Assembly (NCBI RefSeq): GCF_013155375.1
Contig: NZ_JABJQY010000005.1
Location: 310,001 to 374,000, forward strand
Origin: Nocardioides sp. zg-1308
Lineage (GTDB): Bacteria; Actinomycetota; Actinomycetes; Propionibacteriales; Nocardioidaceae
DNA: 64,000 nucleotides
Direction: 5' to 3'
In this document: in pieces, positions 16,144-27,474 of the stretch
How positions within the stretch are numbered: the stretch's first letter is position 1
Layout: each line of letters starts with the position of its first letter
Position numbers and translations under genes: made by a program
The notes under the pieces: model-generated
Told to the model about the DNA's origin: nothing
Seen by the model: the letters and a program-made list of their open reading frames with translations, nothing else
Database searches by the model: none

Positions 16144-16833
16144 TCACCAGCCGCGGGCCCGCCACTCGCCGAGGGAGGGCCGCTCGTCGCCGAGCCGGCC
16201 GTCGTCGCCGTGGCCGGGGTAGAACCACGTCTCGTCGGGGAGCCGGCCGAAGATCTTCGTCTCGACGTCCCCGATGAGCTGTCGGAAGGCCTCTGCGTCG
16301 CCCCGGGTCGCCCCCACCCCGCCGGGGAACAGGCAGTCGCCGGTGAAGAGGTGAGGTGTCGGCGCGACGACCTCGTCGTCGAGGACGAGGCAGATCGAGC
16401 CCGGCGTGTGGCCGGCGACCGGGATGACGGTCATGTCGCAGGTGCCGACGGCGATCTTGTCGCCCTCGCCGACGCGGCGGTCGACGCTCACCCCGGTCTG
16501 CTCCTCGATGGCGTCGGCGTCGGGCGCCCCGGCGACAACGGTGGCCCCCGGGTGCGCCGCCTTCACGGCCGCGAGCGCGCGGTGGTGGTCCCAGTGCTGG
16601 TGGGTCGTGACGATCGAGGTGAGGGAGCGGTCGCCGATGAGCTCGAGCAACCGGTCGGGCTCGGCCGCGGCGTCGACGAGGACCACCTCGTCGGTCTCGG
16701 CGCAGTGGAGCAGGTAGCAGTTGTTGGACATGTCGGGGTCGACCGCGACCTTGGTCAGGCTCAGGCAGCCGAGCCGGCGCACGTCCGGCGGGCCGCCGGG
16801 GGAGACCCGGCCGGTGTAGGACTCGTTCACCAC
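16144..16833 (-). CDS. Metallo-beta-lactamase-fold hydrolase (glyoxalase II-like)
   Basis: A 229-aa hydrolase with metal motif THQHWDHH (residues 77-84), then VAGHTPGS (third His), TGDCLF (bridging Asp) and a late His in YPGHGDD. The full ligand set is therefore present. MSNNCYLL near residue 35 is usual in this family. A likely thioester or lactone hydrolase; the substrate is open. GTG 16833 has GGAGG 7 nt upstream; GTG 16830 would overlap the upstream stop as GTGA. Either start couples translation with the preceding gene. Confidence 0.8.
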   Translation of the reverse strand: MVNESYTGRVSPGGPPDVRRLGCLSLTKVAVDPDMSNNCYLLHCAETDEVVLVDAAAEPDRLLELIGDRSLTSIVTTHQHWDHHRALAAVKAAHPGATVVAGAPDADAIEEQTGVSVDRRVGEGDKIAVGTCDMTVIPVAGHTPGSICLVLDDEVVAPTPHLFTGDCLFPGGVGATRGDAEAFRQLIGDVETKIFGRLPDETWFYPGHGDDGRLGDERPSLGEWRARGW

Positions 16834-17561
16834 GGGTGCACCTCCGGGAGCTGGTCGGCGTCGGTCGTGAGTCCCTGGCCGGCACCCCGGCCGGTCAGCC
16901 ACCAGCCGAGGTCGGACGACGTGCCCGTGACCACCGGCACGACAGCACCGTCGCGCTGGTCACCGCGCTGGTCACCGGCCCGGCCGAGGTGCCAGGTGCC
17001 GTCGAGGTCGGTGGCGCGTACGTCGAAGGGTGCGGGGAAGGGCCGCTTGGCCATCGAGTCGAGCAGCAGCCGGCGGAACCCCTCCGGCCAGTCGGCGGCG
17101 GCGTAGCCGGCGCCCAGGTCGGCGTGGTGGACCTCGACCTCCCGCAGCCGCATGGGCGCGACGTTGGCGAGCCCGAACGACGGGCCGCCCGGCGTCCGCT
17201 CGAACCGTCCGTCCCAGTCGCCCTCGGTCATCGCCTCGAGCGCCTGCCGGAACTGCCCCTGCGAGGCGAGGAACCGCTCGCGGACCTCTCCGGGGTCGGC
17301 GGCGGCGAGCGCCTCGATGTCGGTGTCGCGCGCCTCGGGGGAGGCGTACATCGGCCGGGGCTGACCGAGGTGGGCCCCGTGCAGCACGCCCGCCAGCGCC
17401 TCCGCGTTGAGCGCCAGGTGGGCGACGACGTGGGCGCGCGACCAGCCGGGGAGTTGTGAGGGCTCGGCATACTGGGAGTCGGAGAGTTGGTCGACCGTGC
17501 GGACGAGCGCTCGATCGGCGTCGACCAGCAGGTCGGGGGACGGTCGCGGGACGTCGATCAC
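16827..17561 (-). CDS. TIGR03083-type (DinB-like, maleylpyruvate isomerase N-terminal fold) protein
   Basis: A 244-aa protein with the four-helix DinB/MDMPI layout: RALVRTVDQLSDSQY, then SQLPGWSRAHVVAHLALNAEAL with the conserved trio of histidines (H in RAHVVAHL, later EVEVHHADLG) for metal. A C-terminal SCP2-like beta part follows (VRATDLDGTWHLG). These proteins use mycothiol or bind metals; the exact reaction is unknown. GTG 17561 has CACGAT 6 nt upstream. Its stop overlaps the hydrolase start, so the two form an operon, and a thiol-dependent detoxification pair is plausible (inference). Confidence 0.75.
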   Translation of the reverse strand: MIDVPRPSPDLLVDADRALVRTVDQLSDSQYAEPSQLPGWSRAHVVAHLALNAEALAGVLHGAHLGQPRPMYASPEARDTDIEALAAADPGEVRERFLASQGQFRQALEAMTEGDWDGRFERTPGGPSFGLANVAPMRLREVEVHHADLGAGYAAADWPEGFRRLLLDSMAKRPFPAPFDVRATDLDGTWHLGRAGDQRGDQRDGAVVPVVTGTSSDLGWWLTGRGAGQGLTTDADQLPEVHPW

Positions 17562-17687
17562 AGGCCCATCGTGCCACCACCGTCCAGCGTGCACCGTCCA
17601 CCCGAGCGGGTGCTCGATGGCCCCGCTGTCGGTGCTGCGTGAGAAGGTGGAACGGCGCGCCGGGTTGACCCTCCGCGCCCATCGAGA

Positions 17688-17701
17688 CGAACATGTGTTC
17701 G
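17688..17701 (+). promoter_or_regulatory. LexA (SOS) box of uvrA
   Basis: CGAACATGTGTTCG is a perfect inverted repeat of CGAAC with a 4-nt spacer, the actinobacterial SOS consensus. It lies 31 nt before the uvrA GTG. A TTGACC at 17665-17670 could be the -35 with the box covering the -10 region. Confidence 0.85.
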
Positions 17702-17732
17702 ACTCCACCACGCTGCCAGAACGAGGACCACA

Positions 17733-20747
<3,015 letters not shown>

Positions 20748-20787
20748 TCACAGTCTCCTCACAGGTGCGCTGGCTAGGGTCGCTCGC

Positions 20788-21252
20788 ATGACCACGATCA
20801 ACAGACGTCGTGCCCTGTCCGGTTCCGCCGCGGTCGCCCTCGGTGTCCCCGTCCTGGCCGCGTGCGGCTCCGACGACGACACCAGCGCGACCGACCCCGC
20901 CACGTCGGGTGGCGACGAGCCGACCGGCGAGCCCACCGAGGAGGAGAGCGGCGGGGCGGCGGGTGGCGAGGCGCTGGCCAGCGCCGCCGACGTACCGGTC
21001 GGCGGCTGCCTCGTGGTGACCGGCGCCAAGGTCGTCGTGACCCAGCCGACGGAGGGTGACTTCAAGGCGTTCTCCGCCGTGTGCACCCACCAGGGCTGCC
21101 TCGTGGAGACCAGCAGCGAGGGCGAGATCCCGTGTCCCTGCCACGCCAGCCGCTTCTCGCTGGAGGACGGCTCGCCGCTGTCCGGCCCGGCCTCGGCGCC
21201 CCTCGAGGCGGTCGAGATCACGGTCGACGGGGACTCCATCACCCGCGCCTGA
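20788..21252 (+). CDS. Rieske [2Fe-2S] lipoprotein
   Basis: A 154-aa exported protein. NRRRALSGSAAVALG is a twin-arginine-like signal ending in lipobox VLAAC (Cys26), so a Tat-exported lipoprotein is expected. A low-complexity linker rich in Asp, Glu and Gly follows. The Rieske domain has CTHQGC (about 99-104) and CPCHASRF (about 116-123), giving both Cys-His ligand pairs. Such proteins are found near quinol oxidation or dioxygenase systems, but no partner is adjacent. ATG 20788 has TAGGGT 7 nt upstream (leaderless). Confidence 0.88.
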   Translation: MTTINRRRALSGSAAVALGVPVLAACGSDDDTSATDPATSGGDEPTGEPTEEESGGAAGGEALASAADVPVGGCLVVTGAKVVVTQPTEGDFKAFSAVCTHQGCLVETSSEGEIPCPCHASRFSLEDGSPLSGPASAPLEAVEITVDGDSITRA

Positions 21253-21257
21253 CGCAA

Positions 21258-21292
21258 CTCCTGCGGGCGACCTGCGGGTCCGGGTGCAGGAG
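21258..21292 (+). terminator. Possible hairpin after the Rieske gene
   Basis: CTCCTGC (21258-21264) pairs with GCAGGAG (21286-21292) around a 21-nt loop just past the stop. The loop is large and no T-tract follows, so this is weak. Confidence 0.3.
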
Positions 21293-21357
21293 GCCGTGCT
21301 CTGGGACAGAATGCCCGCGACTGCCCTGACGGGGGGCACGCGCAGGGGGAGCACCAC

Positions 21358-23538
21358 ATGGTCTCGACGGCTGTCCGAGCACGTCTCACGGTCGCCACCG
21401 CGGTCGCCGTCGCAGCGGCGCTGCTGACCCCGGCCCAGGGTGGCGCGTCCGCCCCCGGCGGGACGTCGCGCGACACCCTCGACGTCACCGGCACGGTCCT
21501 GGTGGTGGCCGGCGAGGGCGGCGACCCGGACCGCTACTCGCTGCTGCTGCCCTCCGGGACCGAGGTCGAGCTGGCCGACGGGTTCACCGCCGACCCGCTG
21601 TCGGACTTCACCGGCATGCTGGCCGCACCGGGCACGGGCGAGGGCAGGACGCTGACCGGTCCGGCGCGGGCCGGCGCGCTCAGCCGGGCCGCCGCCGACG
21701 GCACGCCGCTGGAGGTGGTGAGCGCCCGCGTGGCATCGCCCGGTCCGTCCGCCGGACCGACCAACCACGCGACGTACGTCGCCAGGGTGACCAACTTCGG
21801 CGCGGTCGGACTGACCGACGCGCAGATCCTCGACGGCCTCGCCGGCGCCCAGCAGTACTGGGTGCGTGAGTCGGGCGGCCAGATCCCGTCCTGGACGACG
21901 GCGTCACCGGTCGTGCCCGTCGCGTCGGCCGCGGGCTCCACCGCGTCCGGCTGCGGCCTCGGCGCGGGCGGCGCCGACTTCGGTGCCATCGCCGCCAGCG
22001 TCGGCAGCCAGGCGTTCCCGGGCGTCGACTTCTCCGGGTCGTCACCCAACCACTTGGTCGTCGTCGTGCCCGACGGCTGCGGCGGCACGGTCGGCGGCCG
22101 CGCCCGGCTGGGCTCGTCGTTCGCCAGCGGCGGACCCGTCATCCTCCAGGCCGAGGCCAGAGCCGACTTCCGGATCGTCCTGGAGCACGAGTACGGCCAC
22201 AACGTGAGCCTCGAGCACGCCAACACCGCCGCCGCCGAGTACGGCAACCTCTACGAGGTGATGGGCGCGGGCCCGTCCGGCTTCGCCAACCCGGTGCTCG
22301 GCACCGTCTACCGGTGGGAGCAGGGCATCACCGCCCCCGGCGAGGTCGTCGACGGCACCGCCGGCGGCACCTGGACCCTCGCCTCCCGCGGGGCGACGAG
22401 CGGGCTGCGCAGCGTCACCTTCATCGACCCCGACACGGGCCTGCGGCACTTCGTCGACCTGCGCAACGGCGGCGGCGGCGACGCCGGCACCTACTACACG
22501 ACCAGCAGCTCCACGGTCCGCTACGGCCAGACCTACTCGCCCGGGATCGTCGTCGAGCGGGAGAACGAGGAGGCCGGCGCCTTCCTCCGCAAGCCGGACG
22601 CCAGCAACGACGGCGCCCTGCAGCGTGACGAGGCGTGGACCAACTCCGGCACGCTGACCGTGCGCGGCAGCGGCGCCACCGTGACCATCACGCGTACGCC
22701 CGCAGCCGCGTCCGTCGGGGGCGGCACCGCCAGCGTCGGCGCGGCGACCGCCCTGCGCGAGGTCACGGTCACGCCGTCCGGCTTCAGCCCCGCGCCCGCC
22801 GGCTACCGCTACCAGTGGCTGATCGACGGCCAGCCCGTCCCGGGCGCCGAGGACCGCGCCTTCCGCCCGACCCCGGCCATGGCCGGCGGCGCGCTGAGCG
22901 CGGTGGTGACGGCGTACGCACCCGGGCTGGACCCTACGTCGCGGACCTCCGCGCCGCAGACGGTCGCCCCGGCGGCCTGGTACGCCCAGGGCGCGCAGCG
23001 CCTTCCGCTGATCACCGGCGACGCGCGGCTCGGCGGCACGCTGACCGCGACCGGGCTGGACTGGGTCAACTACGACAGCCAGAAGCCCGCGGACTACTCC
23101 GCCGCCTACCAGTGGATCCGCAACGGCACGCCGATCCCGGGCGCGACCGCCCGGACCTACCAGCCTGGCCCCGCCGACGTCGGCGCGACGATCCAGGTCA
23201 GCGAGTACCCGCGGGCCGCCGGCTACGCCACGACCACCTTCGCCCGGTCCGGCTCCACGGCGCAGGTGGCGCCGGGCGTGCTCGTCACCTCCCGGCCGAA
23301 GATCGGCGGCAAGGCCAAGGTCGGCAAGCGTGTAGTCGCCACGGTGACGGGCTGGAGCGCCGGGACGCGGCTGACCTACCGGTGGTACCTCGGCAAGAAG
23401 GCCGTCAAGAAGGCGAACAAGCGCTCGCTCGAGGTGACCCGTGCCATGCGCGGCAGGAAGCTGGTGGTCAAGGTCACGGGACGCCGGGCCGGCTACCAGA
23501 CCGTCTCGCTGCGGTCGCGCCCGCAGAAGGTGAAGTAG
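21358..23538 (+). CDS. Secreted M11 (gametolysin)-like metalloprotease with Ig-like repeats
   Basis: A 726-aa secreted protein. The signal peptide is near residues 1-30 (LTVATAVAVAAALLTPAQGG). The catalytic segment HEYGHNVSLEH (277-287) has the metzincin zinc ligands; position 8 of the motif is Ser where Gly is usual. YGNLYEVMGAG near 302 supplies the Met-turn, as in M11 peptidases. The C-terminal half holds three repeats of one beta domain: YRYQWLIDGQPVPGA, AAYQWIRNGTPIPGA and LTYRWYLGKKAVKKA, the last with a basic end. These repeats may bind the cell surface. ATG 21358 has AGGGGGAG upstream. The gene stands alone, followed by a hairpin. Confidence 0.75.
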   Translation: MVSTAVRARLTVATAVAVAAALLTPAQGGASAPGGTSRDTLDVTGTVLVVAGEGGDPDRYSLLLPSGTEVELADGFTADPLSDFTGMLAAPGTGEGRTLTGPARAGALSRAAADGTPLEVVSARVASPGPSAGPTNHATYVARVTNFGAVGLTDAQILDGLAGAQQYWVRESGGQIPSWTTASPVVPVASAAGSTASGCGLGAGGADFGAIAASVGSQAFPGVDFSGSSPNHLVVVVPDGCGGTVGGRARLGSSFASGGPVILQAEARADFRIVLEHEYGHNVSLEHANTAAAEYGNLYEVMGAGPSGFANPVLGTVYRWEQGITAPGEVVDGTAGGTWTLASRGATSGLRSVTFIDPDTGLRHFVDLRNGGGGDAGTYYTTSSSTVRYGQTYSPGIVVERENEEAGAFLRKPDASNDGALQRDEAWTNSGTLTVRGSGATVTITRTPAAASVGGGTASVGAATALREVTVTPSGFSPAPAGYRYQWLIDGQPVPGAEDRAFRPTPAMAGGALSAVVTAYAPGLDPTSRTSAPQTVAPAAWYAQGAQRLPLITGDARLGGTLTATGLDWVNYDSQKPADYSAAYQWIRNGTPIPGATARTYQPGPADVGATIQVSEYPRAAGYATTTFARSGSTAQVAPGVLVTSRPKIGGKAKVGKRVVATVTGWSAGTRLTYRWYLGKKAVKKANKRSLEVTRAMRGRKLVVKVTGRRAGYQTVSLRSRPQKVK

Positions 23539-23567
23539 CGGCCGATCCCCGTCCTCCGGTGACCCAC

Positions 23568-23597
23568 CGGGCGGCCTCCGGTGTCGGGGGCCGCCCG
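23568..23597 (+). terminator. Hairpin between the protease gene and uvrC
   Basis: CGGGCGGCC (23568-23576) pairs exactly with GGCCGCCCG (23589-23597), 9 bp with a 12-nt loop, 29 nt after the protease stop. The right arm touches the uvrC -10 box TAGGGT (23598-23603). Confidence 0.6.
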
Positions 23598-23609
23598 TAG
23601 GGTTGTCGG

Positions 23610-25589
23610 GTGGCAAGCCCGAGCTCCTACCGCCCTGCGCCGGGGTCGATCCCGACCAGTCCGGGGGTCTACCGGTTCCGCGACGCCAAGGGTCGCGTCA
23701 TCTACGTCGGCAAGGCCAAGAGCCTCCGCTCACGCCTCTCGTCCTACTTCCAGGACATCGGCAACCTGCACCCGCGCACGGCCAGCATGGTCACCACGGG
23801 CGCGAGCGTGGAGTGGACGGTCGTCGACACGGAGGTCGAGGCGCTCCAGCTGGAGTACAGCTGGATCAAGGAGTTCGACCCGCGGTTCAACGTCAAGTAC
23901 CGCGACGACAAGTCCTACCCCTGGCTCGCCGTCACGGTGGGCGAGGAGTTCCCCCGGGTGATGGTCGGCCGCGGCGCCAAGCGCAAGGGCACCCGCTACT
24001 TCGGCCCCTACAGCCACGCGTGGGCCATCCGCGAGACCGTCGACCTGCTGCTGCGCGTCTTCCCGATGCGCTCGTGCAGCAACGGCGTCTTCAAGCGCTC
24101 GGCGCAGATCGGCCGGCCGTGCCTCCTCGGCTACATCGACAAGTGCTCCGCCCCCTGCGTCGGCAGCGTCACCGCGGAGGAGCACCGCGAGATCGTGGAC
24201 GACTTCTGCGACTTCATGGGCGGCAACACCGCGGCGTTCACCCGGCGCGTCGAGCGCGAGATGTACGCCGCCTCGGAGGCGCTCGACTTCGAGAAGGCCG
24301 CCCGGCTGCGTGACGACCTCGGGGCCCTCAACCGGGCCCTCGAGAAGCAGGCGGTGGTCCTCGGCGACGGCACCGACGCCGACGTGATCGCCCTGGCGGA
24401 GGACCCGCTCGAGGTGGCCGTGCAGATCTTCTACGTCCGCGGCGGGCGGATCCGCGGACAGCGGGGGTGGGTGGCCGACCGCACCGACGAGGGCGGCACC
24501 CCCGAGCTCGTGCAGGACTTCCTGCTCCAGCTCTACGGCGGTGAGTCCGACTCCATCCCGCGCGAGGTCCTGGTGCCGGCCCTGCCGCCCGACCACGACG
24601 TCCTCGAGGAGCTCCTCGGCGAGCGGCGCGGCAGCAAGGTCGCCATCCGGGTCCCGCAGCGCGGCGACAAGCGCGACCTGCAGCAGACCGTCGCGACCAA
24701 CGCCCTGCAGGCGCTGGCGCTCCACAAGACCAAGCGCGCCAGCGACCTCACCACCCGCAACCGGGCGCTCGAGGAGATCCAGCAGGCCCTCGGCCTCGAC
24801 GAGGTGCCGCTGCGGATCGAGTGCTACGACGTCTCCAACCTCCAGGGCACCGAGGTCGTCGCCTCGATGGTGGTCTTCGAGGACGGGCTGGCCCGCAAGT
24901 CGGAGTACCGCCGGTTCGTCATCCGCGGCGTCGACGGCCAGAACGACGTCGCGTCGATGCACGAGGTGATCACCCGGCGGTTCCGTCGCCTCCTCGACGA
25001 GCAGGCACGCAGCGAGACGGTGGCCACCGACTCCGGCCCCATGCTGATCGATCCGGACACCGGCCGCCCGCGCAAGTTCGCGTACGCCCCGTCGCTGGTC
25101 GTCGTCGACGGTGGGCCGCCGCAGGTGGCGGCCGCGCAGCAGGCCCTCGCCGAGCTCGGGCTCAACGACATCCCGGTGTGCGGCCTGGCCAAGCGGCTCG
25201 AGGAGGTGTGGCTGCCGGGGGAGGAGGACCCGGTCATCATGGCGCGCACCAGCGAGGGCCTCTACCTGCTCCAGCGCATCCGCGACGAGGCCCACCGGTT
25301 CGCCATCACCCACCACCGCGGCCGCCGGTCCAAGTCGATGGTGGAGAGCATGCTCGACGACGTGCCGGGCCTCGGTGAGGTGCGGCGCAAGACGCTGCTC
25401 AAGCACTTCGGCTCGCTCAAGAAGCTCCGCGAGGCCGAGGCCGACCAGATCGCGCTCGTGCCGGGCATCGGCCCCCGCACGGCGACCGCCATCAAGGACG
25501 CGGTCGCGAAGGCCGACGCGACCCGCAAGACTGCACCCCGAGAGCCGGCGGTCAACACCGCCACCGGCGAGATCCTGGAGGACGACTGA
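23610..25589 (+). CDS. uvrC: Excinuclease ABC subunit C
   Basis: The dual-incision nuclease of excision repair, 659 aa. The N-terminal GIY-YIG domain shows GVYRFRDAKGRVIYVGKAK (near 19-37); the UVR motif is near DFEKAARLRDDL. The RNase H-like domain has IECYDVSNLQG and the catalytic VVVDGGPPQVAAA. The C-terminal helix-hairpin-helix pair is VPGLGEVRRKTLLKHFG and LVPGIGPRTA. GTG 23610 has TAGGGT 6 nt upstream (leaderless). No SOS box is seen here, unlike uvrA. It is followed directly by rapZ (stop TGA at 25587, ATG at 25590). Confidence 0.97.
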   Translation: MASPSSYRPAPGSIPTSPGVYRFRDAKGRVIYVGKAKSLRSRLSSYFQDIGNLHPRTASMVTTGASVEWTVVDTEVEALQLEYSWIKEFDPRFNVKYRDDKSYPWLAVTVGEEFPRVMVGRGAKRKGTRYFGPYSHAWAIRETVDLLLRVFPMRSCSNGVFKRSAQIGRPCLLGYIDKCSAPCVGSVTAEEHREIVDDFCDFMGGNTAAFTRRVEREMYAASEALDFEKAARLRDDLGALNRALEKQAVVLGDGTDADVIALAEDPLEVAVQIFYVRGGRIRGQRGWVADRTDEGGTPELVQDFLLQLYGGESDSIPREVLVPALPPDHDVLEELLGERRGSKVAIRVPQRGDKRDLQQTVATNALQALALHKTKRASDLTTRNRALEEIQQALGLDEVPLRIECYDVSNLQGTEVVASMVVFEDGLARKSEYRRFVIRGVDGQNDVASMHEVITRRFRRLLDEQARSETVATDSGPMLIDPDTGRPRKFAYAPSLVVVDGGPPQVAAAQQALAELGLNDIPVCGLAKRLEEVWLPGEEDPVIMARTSEGLYLLQRIRDEAHRFAITHHRGRRSKSMVESMLDDVPGLGEVRRKTLLKHFGSLKKLREAEADQIALVPGIGPRTATAIKDAVAKADATRKTAPREPAVNTATGEILEDD

Positions 25590-26459
25590 ATGCCCGAGCC
25601 GACCCCCGGCGAGCTGGTCATCGTCACCGGCATGACCGGCGCCGGACGCAGCACCGCGGCCAAGGAGCTGGAGGACCTCGGCTACTTCGTGGTCGACAAC
25701 CTCCCGCCGACGCTGGTGCGCGACGTCGTACGCCTCGTCGACGACAGCAAGGGCATCCACCAGCCGATCGCGGTGGTCGTCGACGTCCGGTCCGGGTCGT
25801 TCTTCGACTCGCTCCAGGCCAACCGCCACCAGCAGGTCACCGGCCGGCCCACGACGCTGCTGTTCCTCGAGGCGACCGACGACGTCCTGGTCCGCCGCCA
25901 GGAGGCGGCACGTCGCCCCCACCCGCTGCAGGGCAGCGGCCGCCTGCTCCACGGCCTCCAGCGCGAGCGCGGGGCGATGGCCGAGATCCGCGGCGACGCC
26001 GACGTGCTGCTCGACACGTCCAACTACAACGTGCACCAGCTGCAGGACAAGATCACCGAGCTCTTCGGCACCGCGACCACGACGCGGCTCAAGGTGACCG
26101 TCATCAGCTTCGGCTTCAAGTACGGCATCCCCGTCGACGCCGACTGGGTCGCCGACATGCGGTTCCTGCCCAACCCCCACTGGGTCCCCGAGCTGCGGCC
26201 GCAGAACGGCCGCGACCCCGACGTCGCCGCCTACGTCCTCTCGCAGCCGGGCGCCGGGACCTTCCTCGAGCAGTACCTCCCGGTGCTGCGCACCATCGCC
26301 GAGGGCTACCTCCACGAGGGCAAGCGCTTCATGCAGGTCGCCGTCGGGTGCACCGGCGGCAAGCACCGCAGCGTGGCGATGACCGAGGCCATCGCCGGCC
26401 TGATGCGGGAGGCGGGCTACGACGTCAGCACCTCCCACCGCGACCTCGGCAGGGAGTGA
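25590..26459 (+). CDS. rapZ: RNase adapter/nucleotide-binding protein RapZ (YvcJ)
   Basis: A 289-aa P-loop protein. Walker A is GMTGAGRST (14-22); FVVDNLPPTL is the family signature. The C-terminal domain has VISFGFKYGIPVDADWVADMRFLPNP and VAVGCTGGKHRSV, both diagnostic. In E. coli the protein binds a small RNA and GlcN-6-P; in Gram-positives it is a nucleotide hydrolase of less clear role. ATG 25590 follows the uvrC stop without a gap. With yvcK and whiA it forms the conserved Gram-positive triplet. Confidence 0.95.
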   Translation: MPEPTPGELVIVTGMTGAGRSTAAKELEDLGYFVVDNLPPTLVRDVVRLVDDSKGIHQPIAVVVDVRSGSFFDSLQANRHQQVTGRPTTLLFLEATDDVLVRRQEAARRPHPLQGSGRLLHGLQRERGAMAEIRGDADVLLDTSNYNVHQLQDKITELFGTATTTRLKVTVISFGFKYGIPVDADWVADMRFLPNPHWVPELRPQNGRDPDVAAYVLSQPGAGTFLEQYLPVLRTIAEGYLHEGKRFMQVAVGCTGGKHRSVAMTEAIAGLMREAGYDVSTSHRDLGRE

Positions 26460-26460
26460 C

Positions 26461-27429
26461 GTGGCCCGCGACACCGCGCAGGCCGCGGTGGCCCTCGGCG
26501 GCGGTCACGGCCTCTTCGCCACCCTGTCGGCGCTGCGCCGCCTCAAGGACGACCTCACCATCGACGACCTGACCGCAGTGGTGACCGTCGCCGACAACGG
26601 CGGCTCGTCGGGCCGGCTGCGTGGCGAGTTCGGCGTCCTGCCCCCGGGCGACCTGCGGATGGCGCTGGCCGCGCTGTGCGGCGACGACGAGTGGGGCCGC
26701 ACCTGGGCCGACGTCATCCAGCACCGGTTCGCCGGTCAGGGCGAGATGAACGGCCACGTCATCGGCAACCTGCTCATCGTCGGCCTGTGGGAGCTGATGG
26801 GCGACCACGTCCGCGCGCTCGACTGGGTGGGCCGGCTGCTCGGCGCCCACGGGCGGGTGCTGCCGATGGCCACCACGCCGATGGACATCACGGCCCGCGT
26901 CCGCGGCGCGGACCCCGCTCAGCCGGCGGCCGTCAGCGTCGTACGCGGCCAGGTGGAGGTCGCGACCACGGCCGGGCAGATCGAGTCGGTCGCCCTGGTC
27001 CCCGAGGACCCGCAGGCGTGCGCCGAGGCGGTGGAGGCGATCCTGGCCGCCGAGTGGGTCGTGCTGGGCCCCGGGTCCTGGTTCAGCTCGGTGATCCCGC
27101 ACCTCATGGTGCCGGGCCTGCGCCGCGCCCTGGCGGAGACCGAGGCACGCCTCGTGGTGGTGCTCAACCTCGAGGCCCAGGCGGGGGAGACCACCGGCTT
27201 CGGCCCGGCCGACCACCTCGCCGCGCTGTTCGAGCACGCACCCGACCTGACCGTGCACGCCGTCGTCGTCGACGCGTCCTCACTGGTCGGCGACCGCGAG
27301 CAGCTCGAGACGGTCGTCACCGACCGGGGAGCCCGGCTGGTGGTGGACGACATCGCCGTGCCGGGGGAGCCGCGTCACGATCCCGACCGCCTCGCGGCCG
27401 CCTTCCGCCGGATCGTCGACGAGGGCTGA
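26461..27429 (+). CDS. yvcK: Gluconeogenesis factor YvcK (CofD-like)
   Basis: A 322-aa protein of the YvcK/CofD family. The N-terminal ALGGGHGLFATLSALRRL loop and VVTVADNGGSSGRLR are the phosphosugar/nucleotide-binding signatures. GNLLIVGLWEL, LGPGSWFSSVIPHLMVPG and NLEAQAGETTGF are further family motifs. In Bacillus and mycobacteria (CuvA) YvcK binds UDP-GlcNAc and supports cell-wall synthesis during gluconeogenic growth (established). GTG 26461 is 1 nt after the rapZ stop. It is shorter than mycobacterial versions by a few residues only. Confidence 0.93.
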   Translation: MARDTAQAAVALGGGHGLFATLSALRRLKDDLTIDDLTAVVTVADNGGSSGRLRGEFGVLPPGDLRMALAALCGDDEWGRTWADVIQHRFAGQGEMNGHVIGNLLIVGLWELMGDHVRALDWVGRLLGAHGRVLPMATTPMDITARVRGADPAQPAAVSVVRGQVEVATTAGQIESVALVPEDPQACAEAVEAILAAEWVVLGPGSWFSSVIPHLMVPGLRRALAETEARLVVVLNLEAQAGETTGFGPADHLAALFEHAPDLTVHAVVVDASSLVGDREQLETVVTDRGARLVVDDIAVPGEPRHDPDRLAAAFRRIVDEG

Positions 27430-27474
27430 CCCGAGCGCGCGAGGGTCGTTGACCCGCATGGCAGGATTCCGCCC

